Translations under genes and position numbers: made by a program
Notes under the pieces: model-generated
The model's input: the letters and a program-made list of their open reading frames with translations, nothing else
What the model was told of the DNA's origin: nothing
Databases searched by the model: none
In this document: one piece after another, positions 22,596 through 31,275 of the stretch
How the letters are laid out: each line of letters opens with the position of its first letter
Numbering within the stretch: the first letter of the stretch is position 1
Assembly (NCBI GenBank): GCA_910587145.1
Contig: CAJUMH010000002.1
Coordinates: 70,549-103,093 of the forward strand
DNA: 32,545 bases
Direction: 5' to 3'
DNA from: an uncultured Ruthenibacterium sp.
Lineage (GTDB): Bacteria; Bacillota; Clostridia; Oscillospirales; Ruminococcaceae

Positions 22596-23853
22596 AAACA
22601 TCCTTTTGGCGCTCAGCGGCCTGCGCGCCAATAAAATGCGGGCGCTGCTCACAATGCTCGGCATCATCATCGGCATCGGCTCGGTGATCGCGATCATGAC
22701 GGTGTCGAGCAGCATGACGCATTCCATCACCGAGAATATGCAGAGCATGGGCGCAAACAATATCATCGTGAGCGTTACGCAAAAAAGCGACAGCGACGGC
22801 ACGGCGGGCGGCCACACGCTGCTGTTCCGCCGCTCGGCGCCCGGCGCGGAAGATCTGATCAGCGACGAAATGATCGCCGAATACCGCGCCGCAGCGGGAG
22901 AGCGGGTGTACGCCGTCGGCCTTACGCAGGCTCTGGGCACGTTTACGATCAAAACGGCGGACGGCAGCGCCGGGGCGAATGCCACGGGCGTAAACAGCGA
23001 GTATGCCGGCGCAAACGGCTTAACCGTTGCGCGCGGCCGCTTTTTGACACAGGCGGACGAGGACGGCGCGCGCCCGACGGCCGTTGTGAGCGATGTGCTT
23101 GCGCAGGCGCTCTTTCCCGGCACGGACCCCATCGGCCGATCGTTCGAGCTCACCGTGGGCGCAAAGATCTATACGCTTTGTATCGTTGGCGTGTACCGGT
23201 ACGAGAACAACGGCATGATGCTGGAATCCACCGATGCCACGCCCGTTACCGAGCTTTACCTGCCCATCAGCACGGCCAAGGCGATGGCGCACGCACAGGC
23301 GGGCCATTCGTACATCACGGTGGTGGCTGCCGCCGGCGAGGATACCGCAGCGCTGCTGCGCCAGACCGAGCGCTTTTTTGCCAGCTACTATACGCGCAAT
23401 CCCTCGTATACCGTTACGGCCTCCAGCATGGAGAGCCTGCTGGACAGCATGACGCAAATGCTCTCTACCGTCAGCCTTGCCATTGCCGTTATTGCGGGCA
23501 TCAGCCTGCTGGTGGGCGGCATTGGCGTGATGAATATCATGCTCGTCTCTGTCACCGAGCGCACGCGCGAGATCGGCACGCGCAAGGCGCTGGGCGCCAC
23601 CAACGGCAGCATTCGCGCACAGTTCATCGTGGAGGCTGTCATCATCTGCCTCATCGGCGGCCTGCTGGGCATTGCAGTGGGCCTTGCGCTGGGCGCGGCG
23701 GGCGCAAAGCTTTTGGACTGTGCCGCTTCGCCCAGCGTGGGAGTGATTCTGGCCGCCGTGGCGTTTTCCATGAGCATCGGCGTATTTTTCGGCTATTATC
23801 CCGCGGGCAAGGCCGCCCGTCTCGACCCCATCGAGGCGCTGCGGTACGAATGA
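22582..23853 (+). CDS. MacB/FtsX-like ABC permease
   Basis: 423 aa. One N-terminal transmembrane helix (about 22-42, after the typical LRANKMRALLTMLGIIIG), an extracytoplasmic MacB_PCD domain (about 43-275), and a C-terminal FtsX domain with three helices (about 290-415). The C-terminal domain includes GGIGVMNIMLVSVTERTREIGTRKALGA, spread over two conserved blocks, and ends PAGKAARLDPIEALRYE. This is the mechanotransmission-type permease pairing with the ATPase before it. The ATG at 22582 is chosen over a GTG nine bases upstream because GGAGGAGG sits at proper distance. It is the last gene of the operon; no clear terminator follows before the yceD promoter. Confidence 0.94.
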   Translation: MPLFENILLALSGLRANKMRALLTMLGIIIGIGSVIAIMTVSSSMTHSITENMQSMGANNIIVSVTQKSDSDGTAGGHTLLFRRSAPGAEDLISDEMIAEYRAAAGERVYAVGLTQALGTFTIKTADGSAGANATGVNSEYAGANGLTVARGRFLTQADEDGARPTAVVSDVLAQALFPGTDPIGRSFELTVGAKIYTLCIVGVYRYENNGMMLESTDATPVTELYLPISTAKAMAHAQAGHSYITVVAAAGEDTAALLRQTERFFASYYTRNPSYTVTASSMESLLDSMTQMLSTVSLAIAVIAGISLLVGGIGVMNIMLVSVTERTREIGTRKALGATNGSIRAQFIVEAVIICLIGGLLGIAVGLALGAAGAKLLDCAASPSVGVILAAVAFSMSIGVFFGYYPAGKAARLDPIEALRYE

Positions 23854-23997
23854 GCCCGCGCCCCGCTCTTTTGCCCGCGGCCGCGGGCCCAAAGCGCTCT
23901 GCGGGGGTTTGGGGCGCAAAAACGCATTTTCGGCTGCCGCTTTTTCAATTTCGGCGCCCGATCGGGCAAAATTCCTGCCGAATTGGGTGAAATGCGG

Positions 23998-24026
23998 TTG
24001 ACAAAAACGCGCCGAATGGGTATAAT
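23998..24026 (+). promoter_or_regulatory. Consensus promoter of yceD-rpmF
   Basis: TTGACA (23998-24003), 17-bp spacer, TATAAT (24021-24026): a perfect sigma-A promoter 29 bp before the start codon. The short leader contains the GGAGG ribosome binding site. Confidence 0.95.
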
Positions 24027-24054
24027 AACAAGGCAAACATTGCGGAGGTTCCGT

Positions 24055-24546
24055 ATGCTTTTAGACCTGAAGCGGATTTTTGGCGCGTATGACGCGCCGG
24101 TCACCCATCAGCTTTCGCTGGATCTCTCCGAGGCGGATTTTCCGGGCTATACGGTTCCGGAGCCCGTTTCGGCCCACGTCACGGCGACGCTGTGCGGCCG
24201 GGTTTTGGAAATTGCGCTGGAGATTACGGCGGATGCCGCGTTTGAATGCGCGCGGTGCCTTGCCGAGGGTGTGCGCCGTTTTCCCATCCAACGGGTCTAC
24301 AGCGTGCGCGAGGCGGATCTGAGCGATCCGGACGCGGAGCTTTCCTTCACGCCGGACGGCCGGCTGGATCTGGAAGAGCTGGTTTATACCGAGATCGTGC
24401 TGGAGGTGCCCTCCGTTTTGCTTTGCAGCGAAAATTGTGCAGGGCTTTGCCCCGTTTGCGGCAGTCGAAAACCGTGCTCTTGCAGGCATGAAACCAGCGG
24501 CTTCGCGGACGAACGGCTTTCCGTATTAAAACGGCTGCTGGAGTAA
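24055..24546 (+). CDS. yceD: YceD/DUF177 family protein
   Basis: 163 aa. DUF177 proteins are needed for normal 23S rRNA accumulation in bacteria and plastids and are almost always encoded next to rpmF, as here. Visible features are the central CARCL motif (Cys65, Cys68) and the C-terminal Cys cluster LCSENCAGLCPVCG (Cys124, 128, 132, 135), matching the family's ENC-x-GLCP-x-CG pattern. The start ATG at 24055 follows GCGGAGG. An in-frame start further upstream lies inside the promoter and is impossible for this transcript. The gene is 34 bp upstream of rpmF. Confidence 0.93.
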   Translation: MLLDLKRIFGAYDAPVTHQLSLDLSEADFPGYTVPEPVSAHVTATLCGRVLEIALEITADAAFECARCLAEGVRRFPIQRVYSVREADLSDPDAELSFTPDGRLDLEELVYTEIVLEVPSVLLCSENCAGLCPVCGSRKPCSCRHETSGFADERLSVLKRLLE

Positions 24547-24580
24547 TGCAGCGCCAGAACGTAAACAGGAGGTGCTTTTC

Positions 24581-24763
24581 ATGGCAGTACCCAAGAGCAA
24601 GGTTTCCAAGGCGAGACGCGACAAGCGCCGTTCCAACGTGTGGAAGCTTACCGCCCCCACGCTGACAAAATGTACGCAGTGCGGCGAGTACCGGCTGCCC
24701 CATCGGGTATGCGGCAATTGCGGCTACTACAAGGGCAAGGAAATCATCAAGAAGGAAGCGTAA
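24581..24763 (+). CDS. rpmF: Ribosomal protein bL32
   Basis: 60 aa. It starts MAVPKSKVSKARRDKRRS, the universal bL32 beginning. A zinc ribbon is complete with Cys31, Cys34, Cys44 and Cys47 (CTQC...CGNC), so this is the zinc-containing (C+) form. The ATG at 24581 follows AGGAGG (24568-24573). It is co-transcribed with yceD and ended by a strong terminator. The plsX/fapR genes that often follow rpmF are absent. Confidence 0.98.
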   Translation: MAVPKSKVSKARRDKRRSNVWKLTAPTLTKCTQCGEYRLPHRVCGNCGYYKGKEIIKKEA

Positions 24764-24784
24764 CCGGCTTCCCGCAGCTCGATC

Positions 24785-24819
24785 AAAGGGAGAGGGAGCG
24801 ATCCTTCTCCCTTTTGTTT
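24785..24819 (+). terminator. Terminator after rpmF
   Basis: Twelve-bp stem AAAGGGAGAGGG/CCTTCTCCCTTT (24785-24796 and 24803-24814, one G-T pair) with a 6-nt loop is followed by TTGTTTA. Confidence 0.88.
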
Positions 24820-24931
24820 ATGGGCCGTGCTGCTTATGGAACGCTTTGTGTAGGAGATGCGGCAGGGAAAAGGTACCCGTCCCTGCCTGCGCGGGCTTTA
24901 ACCGGGACAGATCGCAACAGGGGGCGGACAT

Positions 24932-26227
24932 ATGGCGGTGAGGGTAACGGGTGTGGACAAGGGCTCGCCTGCACAGCGGGCGAACCTTGCGGATACCGTG
25001 CTGCTTTCCATCGACGGCAACGAGATCAATGATATGCTCGATTATTCCTTCTATTCTTCCGGCGCGCAGCTGGAGCTGGCAGTGATGCGCGGCGCAAAGC
25101 TGGAATATATCCGGCTGGAAAAAGAAGAATACGAGCCGCTGGGCTGCACGTTTGAAAGCTATCTCATCGATAAAAAGCATTCCTGCCGCAACAAATGCAT
25201 GTTCTGCTTCATCGATCAGCTGCCAAAGGGCCTGCGCGAGACGCTGTATTTTAAGGATGACGATGAACGCCTGTCCTTTCTGTTCGGCAACTATATCACC
25301 CTTACAAATCTGAACGCGCACGAGGTGGAGCGCATCAAGCGCATGCATATCTCGCCCATCAATATCTCCGTGCATACCGTGGAGCCGGAGCTGCGCGTAA
25401 AAATGATGACCAATAAAAACGCGGGCGAGGTGCTGCGGTACATCGATGAGTTTGCCGCCGAGGGCATTGCGATGAATTGCCAGCTGGTGCTGTGCCGCGG
25501 CGTGAACGACGGCGATCACCTGCGCAAAAGCATCGAAAAGCTGGCCTCGCTTTATCCGGCCGTGCGCAGTGTTGCGGCCGTGCCCAGCGGCCTTACGCGC
25601 TTTCGCGAGGGGCTGTACCCGCTGCAGCCCTACGACGGGCAGACGGCGGCCGAGGTGCTGGATATTCTGGAGGAATACGGGAACCGTTACAAGGAGCGGT
25701 ATGGCGTGCGCATCATCTATCCCGGCGACGAATGGTTTCTGCTGGCCGGGCGGCCCATTCCGCCCGCGGACAATTACGACGATTACCCGCAGATCGAAAA
25801 CGGCGTGGGCATGTGGCGCAAGCTGCACGATGAATTTATGGCGGCGCTGCCCGCCGCCCGGCCGCCGTTTCTGCCGCGCGCCATCGATGTTGTTACGGGC
25901 GAGGCGGCCGCGCCGCTCATTCGCGGGCTGGCCGGGGCGCTTTGCGCCGCGCACCGCAACGTGCGCGTTACGGTGCACTGCGTAAAAAACAATTTCTTCG
26001 GCGGAAACATCGTCGTTGCGGGGCTGCTTACCGGAACAGACCTCATCGCGCAGCTGAAGGGCCGGCTGAAAAGCCATACGCTCGGTGTGCCCGAGACGAT
26101 GCTGCGCGACGAAAAGGATAAATTCTTAGACGACGTTACCGTGAAGCAGCTGGAAAAGGCGCTGGGGGTGCGCGTGCGCATTCTGCCGCAGGACGGCGCG
26201 GCGCTGGCGGCGGCGCTGCTGAAATAG
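24932..26227 (+). CDS. DUF512 radical-SAM-like protein with PDZ domain
   Basis: 431 aa. An N-terminal PDZ-like segment (about 1-60, GVDKGSPAQRANLADTVLLSIDGNEI) is followed by a radical-SAM-like core with the cluster motif CRNKCMFC (Cys85, Cys89, Cys92) and FIDQLPKGLRETLYFKDDD, then the C-terminal DUF512 domain (about 280-430). The family is widespread in Clostridia and cyanobacteria; its reaction is unknown, though a Fe-S oxidoreductase role is assumed. The ribosome binding site is weak (AGGGGGCGG). It precedes der, a gene order common in Clostridia, which suggests a housekeeping role possibly linked to ribosome biogenesis. Confidence 0.92.
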   Translation: MAVRVTGVDKGSPAQRANLADTVLLSIDGNEINDMLDYSFYSSGAQLELAVMRGAKLEYIRLEKEEYEPLGCTFESYLIDKKHSCRNKCMFCFIDQLPKGLRETLYFKDDDERLSFLFGNYITLTNLNAHEVERIKRMHISPINISVHTVEPELRVKMMTNKNAGEVLRYIDEFAAEGIAMNCQLVLCRGVNDGDHLRKSIEKLASLYPAVRSVAAVPSGLTRFREGLYPLQPYDGQTAAEVLDILEEYGNRYKERYGVRIIYPGDEWFLLAGRPIPPADNYDDYPQIENGVGMWRKLHDEFMAALPAARPPFLPRAIDVVTGEAAAPLIRGLAGALCAAHRNVRVTVHCVKNNFFGGNIVVAGLLTGTDLIAQLKGRLKSHTLGVPETMLRDEKDKFLDDVTVKQLEKALGVRVRILPQDGAALAAALLK

Positions 26228-26400
26228 GCAGAGGGATCGTTTTTTCAAAGAAAAAGCGCCTTTTCCGCGAAGATGAAGGCGGAGAAAACGTTTTTCGGAA
26301 AAAGGCGGTGAGATCAGAAAACAAAGCGTCCGGAGATCCGCGCGGCAGAACGCTGCGGTTTCGTTTTCTGATGGCACCGTCCGCAAAAGGGAGAACTTGT

Positions 26401-27726
26401 ATGGGAAAACCCATTGTCGCCATCGTGGGGCGGCCGAACGTCGGCAAATCCACGCTGTTCAATAAATTGGTCGGCCAGCGGCTGGCCATTGTGGAGGATA
26501 CGCCCGGCGTTACGCGCGACAGGCTGTATGCCGTGTGCGAATGGCAGGAGCGCCGGTTTCTGCTCATCGATACGGGCGGCATCGAGCCGCGCGCGGACGA
26601 CGTGCTGCTGCGCCATATGCGCCATCAGGCGCAGCTGGCCATTGATACCGCCGATGCGATCCTGTTTGTAACGGATATTCGCAGCGGCGTTACCGCGCAG
26701 GATGAAGAGATCGCGGCGCTTTTGCTGCGCAGCGGCAAGCCGCTGTTCCTTGTGGTGAACAAGGTGGACGGCATCGGCGAGGCGCCGGCGGAGCTGTACG
26801 ATTTCTATTCGCTCGGCGTGGGCGAGCCGTACCCCGTCTCGTCGGTGCACGGCCACGGCACGGGTGATCTGCTGGAGGCCGTGTGCGCCTGCCTGCCCGC
26901 GCCCGGCGGCGAAGAAGAGGAGGATGAGCGCATCCCCGTGGCCGTGATTGGGCGGCCGAATGTGGGCAAATCGAGCCTTGTCAACTATATTCTGGGCGAG
27001 GAGCGCATGATCGTGGCCAACGAGGCGGGCACCACGCGCGACGCCGTGGACAGCGACGTGGAAAACCGCTACGGCAAGTTTACGTTTATTGATACCGCCG
27101 GCCTGCGCAGGCGCGGCAAAGTGGAAGACGGCGTAGAGCGCTACAGTGTGCTGCGCAGCCTTGCCGCCGTGGAGCGCGCGCGTGTGTGCGTCATCATGAT
27201 CGACGCCACCGAGGGCTTTACCGAGCAGGATTCCAAAGTGGCGGGCTTCGCGCACGAGCAGGGCAGGGCGTGCATCATCGCCGTGAACAAATGGGACGCC
27301 GTGGAAAAGGACGATAAGACAATGGACGCCCAGCGCAAAAAGCTGGCAAATGATTTCAGCTTTATGTCCTATGCGCCCATCCTTTTTATCTCGGCCAAAA
27401 CCGGCCAGCGCGTCGGCCGCCTGTTCGAGCTGATCTGCTTTGCGGACGCGCAAAATGCAATGCGCATCACCACCGGCACGCTGAACGATCTGCTGGCGCG
27501 CGCCACGGCGCGGGTGCAGCCGCCCAGCGATAAGGGCAGGCGGCTGAAGATCTACTATATGACGCAGACCTCCACGCGCCCGCCGACGTTCGTGTGCTTT
27601 TGCAATTCCAAAAAGCTGTTCCATTTTTCGTATGCGCGCTATCTGGAAAACCAGATCCGCGAGACCTTCGGCCTTGAGGGCACGCCCGTGCGCATCCTCA
27701 TTCGCGAGCGCGGAGAAAAAGTTTAG
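26401..27726 (+). CDS. der: Ribosome biogenesis GTPase Der (EngA)
   Basis: 441 aa with two tandem G domains and a C-terminal KH-like domain, the standard Der layout. First domain: GRPNVGKS (10-17), DTGG (57-60), NKVD (120-123). Second domain: GRPNVGKS (184-191), DTAG (231-234), NKWD (296-299). The KH-like part contains the typical YYMTQTSTRPPTFVCFCN. Der acts in 50S subunit assembly. The ATG at 26401 follows AAAAGGGAG and matches the family N-terminus; an in-frame start 93 bp upstream adds unrelated residues. A loose inverted repeat (26257-26267 with 26296-26307) lies in the gap after the DUF512 gene. plsY follows after 102 bp. Confidence 0.97.
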   Translation: MGKPIVAIVGRPNVGKSTLFNKLVGQRLAIVEDTPGVTRDRLYAVCEWQERRFLLIDTGGIEPRADDVLLRHMRHQAQLAIDTADAILFVTDIRSGVTAQDEEIAALLLRSGKPLFLVVNKVDGIGEAPAELYDFYSLGVGEPYPVSSVHGHGTGDLLEAVCACLPAPGGEEEEDERIPVAVIGRPNVGKSSLVNYILGEERMIVANEAGTTRDAVDSDVENRYGKFTFIDTAGLRRRGKVEDGVERYSVLRSLAAVERARVCVIMIDATEGFTEQDSKVAGFAHEQGRACIIAVNKWDAVEKDDKTMDAQRKKLANDFSFMSYAPILFISAKTGQRVGRLFELICFADAQNAMRITTGTLNDLLARATARVQPPSDKGRRLKIYYMTQTSTRPPTFVCFCNSKKLFHFSYARYLENQIRETFGLEGTPVRILIRERGEKV

Positions 27727-27828
27727 CGCGGGCATTGCCTCGCTGCTTTCCGCACGCCAGGGCAAAAACATGCGCCGCTTCAGCCGCCGGCAGCCTGTAT
27801 CAAAATTCGATTATCGGGAGGGGTTATA

Positions 27829-28470
27829 ATGCAAACGGTTCTGTGCGGGGCGCTGTGCGCGCTGGCCGCGTATCTGCTGGGCTCCTTGAGCTTTTCCATC
27901 ATTGTGACGAAGCTTTTGTATCACAAGGATATCCGCACCTTCGGCTCGGGCAACGCGGGCATGACGAACGTGCTGCGCACCTTTGGCAAGGGCGCGGCCG
28001 CGCTGACGATCATCGGCGATATCGGCAAGGGCGTGCTGGCGGTATTGCTGGCAAAATGGGCGTTTGCATCGTTTACGGCGGCCGACCCGATCTACGGCGC
28101 ATACATCGCGGCGGGGTGCGCGGTGCTGGGCCATGTCTACCCGGTTTATTTCGGCTTCAAGGGCGGCAAGGCCGTATCCGTGGCCACCGGCACCATTGTG
28201 GCCATCGAGCCGGTGCTGATCGCGCCGCTGGCGGTGCTGTTTTTCGCGGTGTTTTTCTGCGGCAAAATGGTGTCGCTGTCCAGCATCACGTGCGCGGCGG
28301 CGTATCCGGTCGTCACGTTCCTTTATTTTTATTTTACCGAGCGGCACAACACGCTGCTCACCACGCTGTGCGCCGCGGCCATCGGCGGCCTCGTCATCTG
28401 GCTGCACCGCGGCAACATCGAACGCATCAAAAACGGCACGGAGTACAAATTCGGCAAAAAGAAGGGGTAA
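27829..28470 (+). CDS. plsY: Glycerol-3-phosphate acyltransferase PlsY
   Basis: 213-aa integral membrane enzyme that acylates glycerol 3-phosphate with acyl phosphate, the first step of phospholipid synthesis. The three PlsY motifs are visible: GSGNAGMTNVLR (about 40-51), GHVYPVYFGFKGGKAVS (about 101-117) and the C-terminal loop before HRGNIERIKNGTE (about 193-205). Five hydrophobic segments are present. The ATG at 27829 follows GGGAGGGG. It lies after der, as in many Clostridia; the usual next genes (gpsA, spoIVA) are absent, since the downstream gene converges. Confidence 0.97.
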   Translation: MQTVLCGALCALAAYLLGSLSFSIIVTKLLYHKDIRTFGSGNAGMTNVLRTFGKGAAALTIIGDIGKGVLAVLLAKWAFASFTAADPIYGAYIAAGCAVLGHVYPVYFGFKGGKAVSVATGTIVAIEPVLIAPLAVLFFAVFFCGKMVSLSSITCAAAYPVVTFLYFYFTERHNTLLTTLCAAAIGGLVIWLHRGNIERIKNGTEYKFGKKKG

Positions 28471-28651
28471 CGGCGCGCGCAACCCAAAGCTGCGCGACAG
28501 TGGGTGGCGGCAGCCGCACCGGCGGGATATAATGGAGGCAAAAGGAGGGAGCACAGGGCGCTGCCCATATTCCTCAGGCTTTTGCCCTGCCGATCTTCCT
28601 GCCCGCGCCTGCTGCTTTTGTTCGTCCGGGCGCAAAAAATGCAAAAAAGAA
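28471..28651. other. Gap after plsY
   Basis: Part of the 349-bp gap between convergent plsY and the FecR gene. It contains a TATAAT (28528-28533) and two AGGAGG-like stretches (about 28534-28549), but no start codon follows at a usable distance and the open frame crossing it runs through the next hairpin. I see no supported gene. Confidence 0.5.
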
Positions 28652-28716
28652 AAACGCGCGGCACCGAATCTGCTGTGACAGCCGCTATGTCACAGCAGAT
28701 TCGGCGCCGCGCGTTT
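28652..28716 (-). terminator. Very long hairpin between convergent plsY and FecR genes
   Basis: Arms 28652-28680 and 28688-28716 are 29 nt each with a single mismatch and a 7-nt loop. On the minus strand the stem is followed by a run of T (TTTTTCTTTTTTGCATTTTTT), so it is a strong terminator for the FecR gene. The plus side has only TTTCGG. Confidence 0.85.
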
Positions 28717-28819
28717 CGGTATCCTTGCCCTTTTGGGGTGTTTTCGGGGCTTCGAGCCCTTTGCCGGTTTAAAATGGCGTTTGCCGCTTAACGGTTCCGG
28801 TCAGCGGCGGCCGGGAGCG

Positions 28820-30097
28820 TCAGTAACGATACCCTTCGGCGGCGGACGTCGTTTTGCCGCCGTTCTGAACAAATTCGCCGCATGCGCCGCCGTCGTCAAT
28901 GTACAGGCCGTCGTTTAAGATCAGCTTATCCACACTGCCGGCCATCAGAGAAGCCGTTCCGCCGTTTACGGTGACGGCGCCCTCCACGGTGCCGGTGTTT
29001 TCAAAATAGCCGGAACTCACAATGCCCTGAGCCGCAACGATTCGGGAATTCTGCGTCTCTACAGGCCCGTCGCCCGTCGCCTTTCCCACGTCTCCGTTGC
29101 AGAGCATGCCCGTGCTGGTAAACGCGCCGTCTACCTGCAGCAGGCCGTTCTCCCCAATCAGGATAAATCCGTCGTTGACAAGATCGGAGCGCACCTCAAG
29201 CGTGCCGTCAATGTTCACCTGGCTGCCGTCCTCGACAGTCACGGTGACGCCATCTTCTACGATCACATACCCGCGGATGCTGGAGAACCGGTCGAGAACG
29301 AGCGTATTGTCCCCTTCGCCGGCCCGGATGACGATCGGCTCTTCCGGGCTGCCGGAGGGCAGGCTCTGGAATTCTTCTCCTGTCATGGGAAGGGTGTAGA
29401 TGCTGCTGTCGGGATCGCGCACAGGCGCTGCGGGCGGCTCCTCCGGCTCGGGCTCGAGCGTCTCCGGAACAGACCGGAGCATGGCTTCCTCTATCTCGGC
29501 CCTTACGTAATCCGGGATCTCCGCCTGCGTAAACGGCTCGATCCCGATCCGGTTTTCGGTACTTCTTACCAGAAACGCCTTTTCCCCGGCCGAGACCTGC
29601 GCGCTGAGGCCCTCGGATGCAAATTCACAGCTGACGGTCCCCTCTAAAACATAGAGAACGGAGGAATTTTGGATCCAGCCGCAGGTTCCGCGGATGCCCA
29701 CGATCATATCGCTCGCCCGAATCTCCATCGTTTCGCCCTCTTCGAGGGGTTTTGTCACCTGAAAGAACAGATTGCCCTGTTCCAGGTCCAGCTGCAGGCG
29801 GCGGCCGTCCTGCTGAACAGAAGCGACGCTCGCTTCATCCAGCTTGGCAAGCTTTGTATCGTCTAAATTGATCCACCCATAGCTTTCCGCCCCGGTATGT
29901 ACGGAATAGCCGCTATACAGAGGCTGCTTTTCCTGCCGCTCAATCGTTTCCTTCTGCTCGTCCCACACGGATACTTGGCCGCTGGCCTTTTCCAGACGCA
30001 TGGTTGTGGCGCGGCTTCCGTCCGCCTTGCCGCCGCAGCCGGCGAGGCACAGGCATGCGGCCAGCAAGAGCGCGGCCAGCCTTTTGGTTTGCTTCAT
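28820..30097 (-). CDS. FecR-domain lipoprotein with repetitive C-terminal domain
   Basis: 425 aa. A lipoprotein signal (1-20) ends in the lipobox LAGC with Cys21 as the lipidation site. Residues about 33-175 form a FecR-like domain (LEKASGQVSVWD, then YSGYSVHTGAESYGWINLDDTKLAKLDEAS, then IRASDMIVGIRGTCGW). A Glu/Pro-rich linker (about 205-235) follows. The C-terminal part (about 245-425) is a series of short Val/Ile/Gly/Asn-rich strands resembling a right-handed beta-helix (for example VTVEDGSQVNIDGTLEVRSDLVNDGFILIGENGLLQVDG, read in two blocks). Classical FecR regulates sigma factors, but no sigma factor, TonB receptor or second signalling gene is near; here it is more likely a surface scaffold or ligand-binding protein. 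The ATG at 30097 follows GGAGGG (30105-30110). Promoter at 30208-30236. Confidence 0.85.
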   Translation of the reverse strand: MKQTKRLAALLLAACLCLAGCGGKADGSRATTMRLEKASGQVSVWDEQKETIERQEKQPLYSGYSVHTGAESYGWINLDDTKLAKLDEASVASVQQDGRRLQLDLEQGNLFFQVTKPLEEGETMEIRASDMIVGIRGTCGWIQNSSVLYVLEGTVSCEFASEGLSAQVSAGEKAFLVRSTENRIGIEPFTQAEIPDYVRAEIEEAMLRSVPETLEPEPEEPPAAPVRDPDSSIYTLPMTGEEFQSLPSGSPEEPIVIRAGEGDNTLVLDRFSSIRGYVIVEDGVTVTVEDGSQVNIDGTLEVRSDLVNDGFILIGENGLLQVDGAFTSTGMLCNGDVGKATGDGPVETQNSRIVAAQGIVSSGYFENTGTVEGAVTVNGGTASLMAGSVDKLILNDGLYIDDGGACGEFVQNGGKTTSAAEGYRY

Positions 30098-30207
30098 CCC
30101 CGATCCCTCCCTTTTCCCTGAATCAGCGCTTAACGCTTAACAGCCGGTTTCTTTTGTTTTTGCCGGAGAGCGCTGCTTTTGCACCGGCCGGCAAAATGAT
30201 GCTTCCC

Positions 30208-30236
30208 ATCATAACACGGGGGATGCAAAAAGTCAA
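30208..30236 (-). promoter_or_regulatory. Promoter of the FecR lipoprotein gene
   Basis: On the minus strand, TTGACT (30231-30236) and TATGAT (30208-30213) are 17 bp apart, giving a leader of about 105 nt. The leader contains the direct repeat TTAAGCG twice (about 30126-30141). Confidence 0.8.
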
Positions 30237-30319
30237 TGCATCCAAATGCGGCGGCCGGGGAAACGGGGCGTGCGCTGCCCGCGGCAAAAAAGACGGTGCG
30301 CTTCGCAGGCTGCCGTCCG

Positions 30320-31204
30320 TCAGCTCGCGGCCGAGCCGCCGGATTGCGACAGGCCGGAAAAATCCTTGGGGCTGATGCCGTATTCGGCCTTGAAGGCGCG
30401 GTAAAAATTGGAATAATCGCCAAAGCCGCAGTGCTGGTAAACATCGGTAGGCGGCAGGCCGTCCGAAAGCATCTGCTTTGCGATCACAAGGCGTTTTTGA
30501 ATAACATAGCGGTAGATGCTAGTCCCCACCAGACGGTTGAACTCGTGCGAAAGGTGGTACTTATTTACAAAAAAGCGCGAGGCCAGCAAATCGAGTGAAA
30601 GCTCCTCGTGGTAATGATCGTTGATATAGTTCAGCACATTCGTTACGATGGGGCCGGATTTATCCGCAAGCTCGTGGTGCTGGGCACCGCTTGCGGCCTG
30701 CCGGTTCAGCTCTACCAGAAGCTGCACCAGGCATCCGACGGCGGCAAGATCGGCGCCGTAAGCCTTGCTGGCCGATTCCTGCGCCAGGCGCTCCATCAAA
30801 TCGGTAATCCGCTGGCGCGGCGTGGGTGCAGGGCGCAGCAGATTGGTGTGGCCGGGCACGCTGTGATCAAAGCAGTGCGTCAGCGTGGTGAGCGGCGTGG
30901 AAAACTGCTCCAAAAAATTTCGGTTCACCCAAAGCACAATGCGCTCGTAGGGGCTTTTTTCCTGCGTGATGCGCGGCTGGTGCAGCTCCAGCGGGCCGAT
31001 GAGCAGAATGTCGCCGGGCATCAGCTGGTAGTTGCGGCTTTCCACCGTATAGCTGACATTGCCGTTTAAAAATAAATACACCTCGTAAAAATCATGATGA
31101 TGCAGCGCGACCTCGTTCAGATAGGAATCGCGGTAACGATAGATCTCGTAGCTGTCGCTTAACATTTTTTGACGCACGGTAAATTTTTGAATATTGTTTT
31201 TCAA
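30320..31204 (-). CDS. AraC-family transcriptional regulator
   Basis: 294 aa. The N-terminal half is a cupin-like ligand domain (about 25-100) with HHHDFYEVYLFLNG and LMPGDILLIGPLELHQP. The C-terminal 100 residues carry two helix-turn-helix motifs: LSLDLLASRFFVNKYHLSHEF followed by FNRLVGTSIYRYV (about 200-235), and TDVYQHCGFGDYSNFYRAF followed by KAEYGISPKDF (about 250-280), the canonical AraC signature. Sugar-responsive activation is the usual role. The start is tentatively the TTG at 31204 (with AGGGCGG upstream); an ATG at 31165 is possible but has no ribosome binding site. It is divergent from the isomerase-like gene, its likely target. Confidence 0.9.
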   Translation of the reverse strand: MKNNIQKFTVRQKMLSDSYEIYRYRDSYLNEVALHHHDFYEVYLFLNGNVSYTVESRNYQLMPGDILLIGPLELHQPRITQEKSPYERIVLWVNRNFLEQFSTPLTTLTHCFDHSVPGHTNLLRPAPTPRQRITDLMERLAQESASKAYGADLAAVGCLVQLLVELNRQAASGAQHHELADKSGPIVTNVLNYINDHYHEELSLDLLASRFFVNKYHLSHEFNRLVGTSIYRYVIQKRLVIAKQMLSDGLPPTDVYQHCGFGDYSNFYRAFKAEYGISPKDFSGLSQSGGSAAS

Positions 31205-31275
31205 CCTGTTCCGCCCTTCTCACAAAAGTGCGGCAGAATCGCGCCGCATGCAGTAAAACCCGCCAATATGATTTA

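Noticed and set aside
26314..27771. Long minus-strand open frame opposite der
   Set aside because: Shadow of the two G domains; no independent evidence.
28504..28791. 95-codon gene after plsY with AGGAGG-like sequence
   Set aside because: The Shine-Dalgarno-like sequences lie inside rather than before the frame, and it crosses the 29-bp terminator hairpin.
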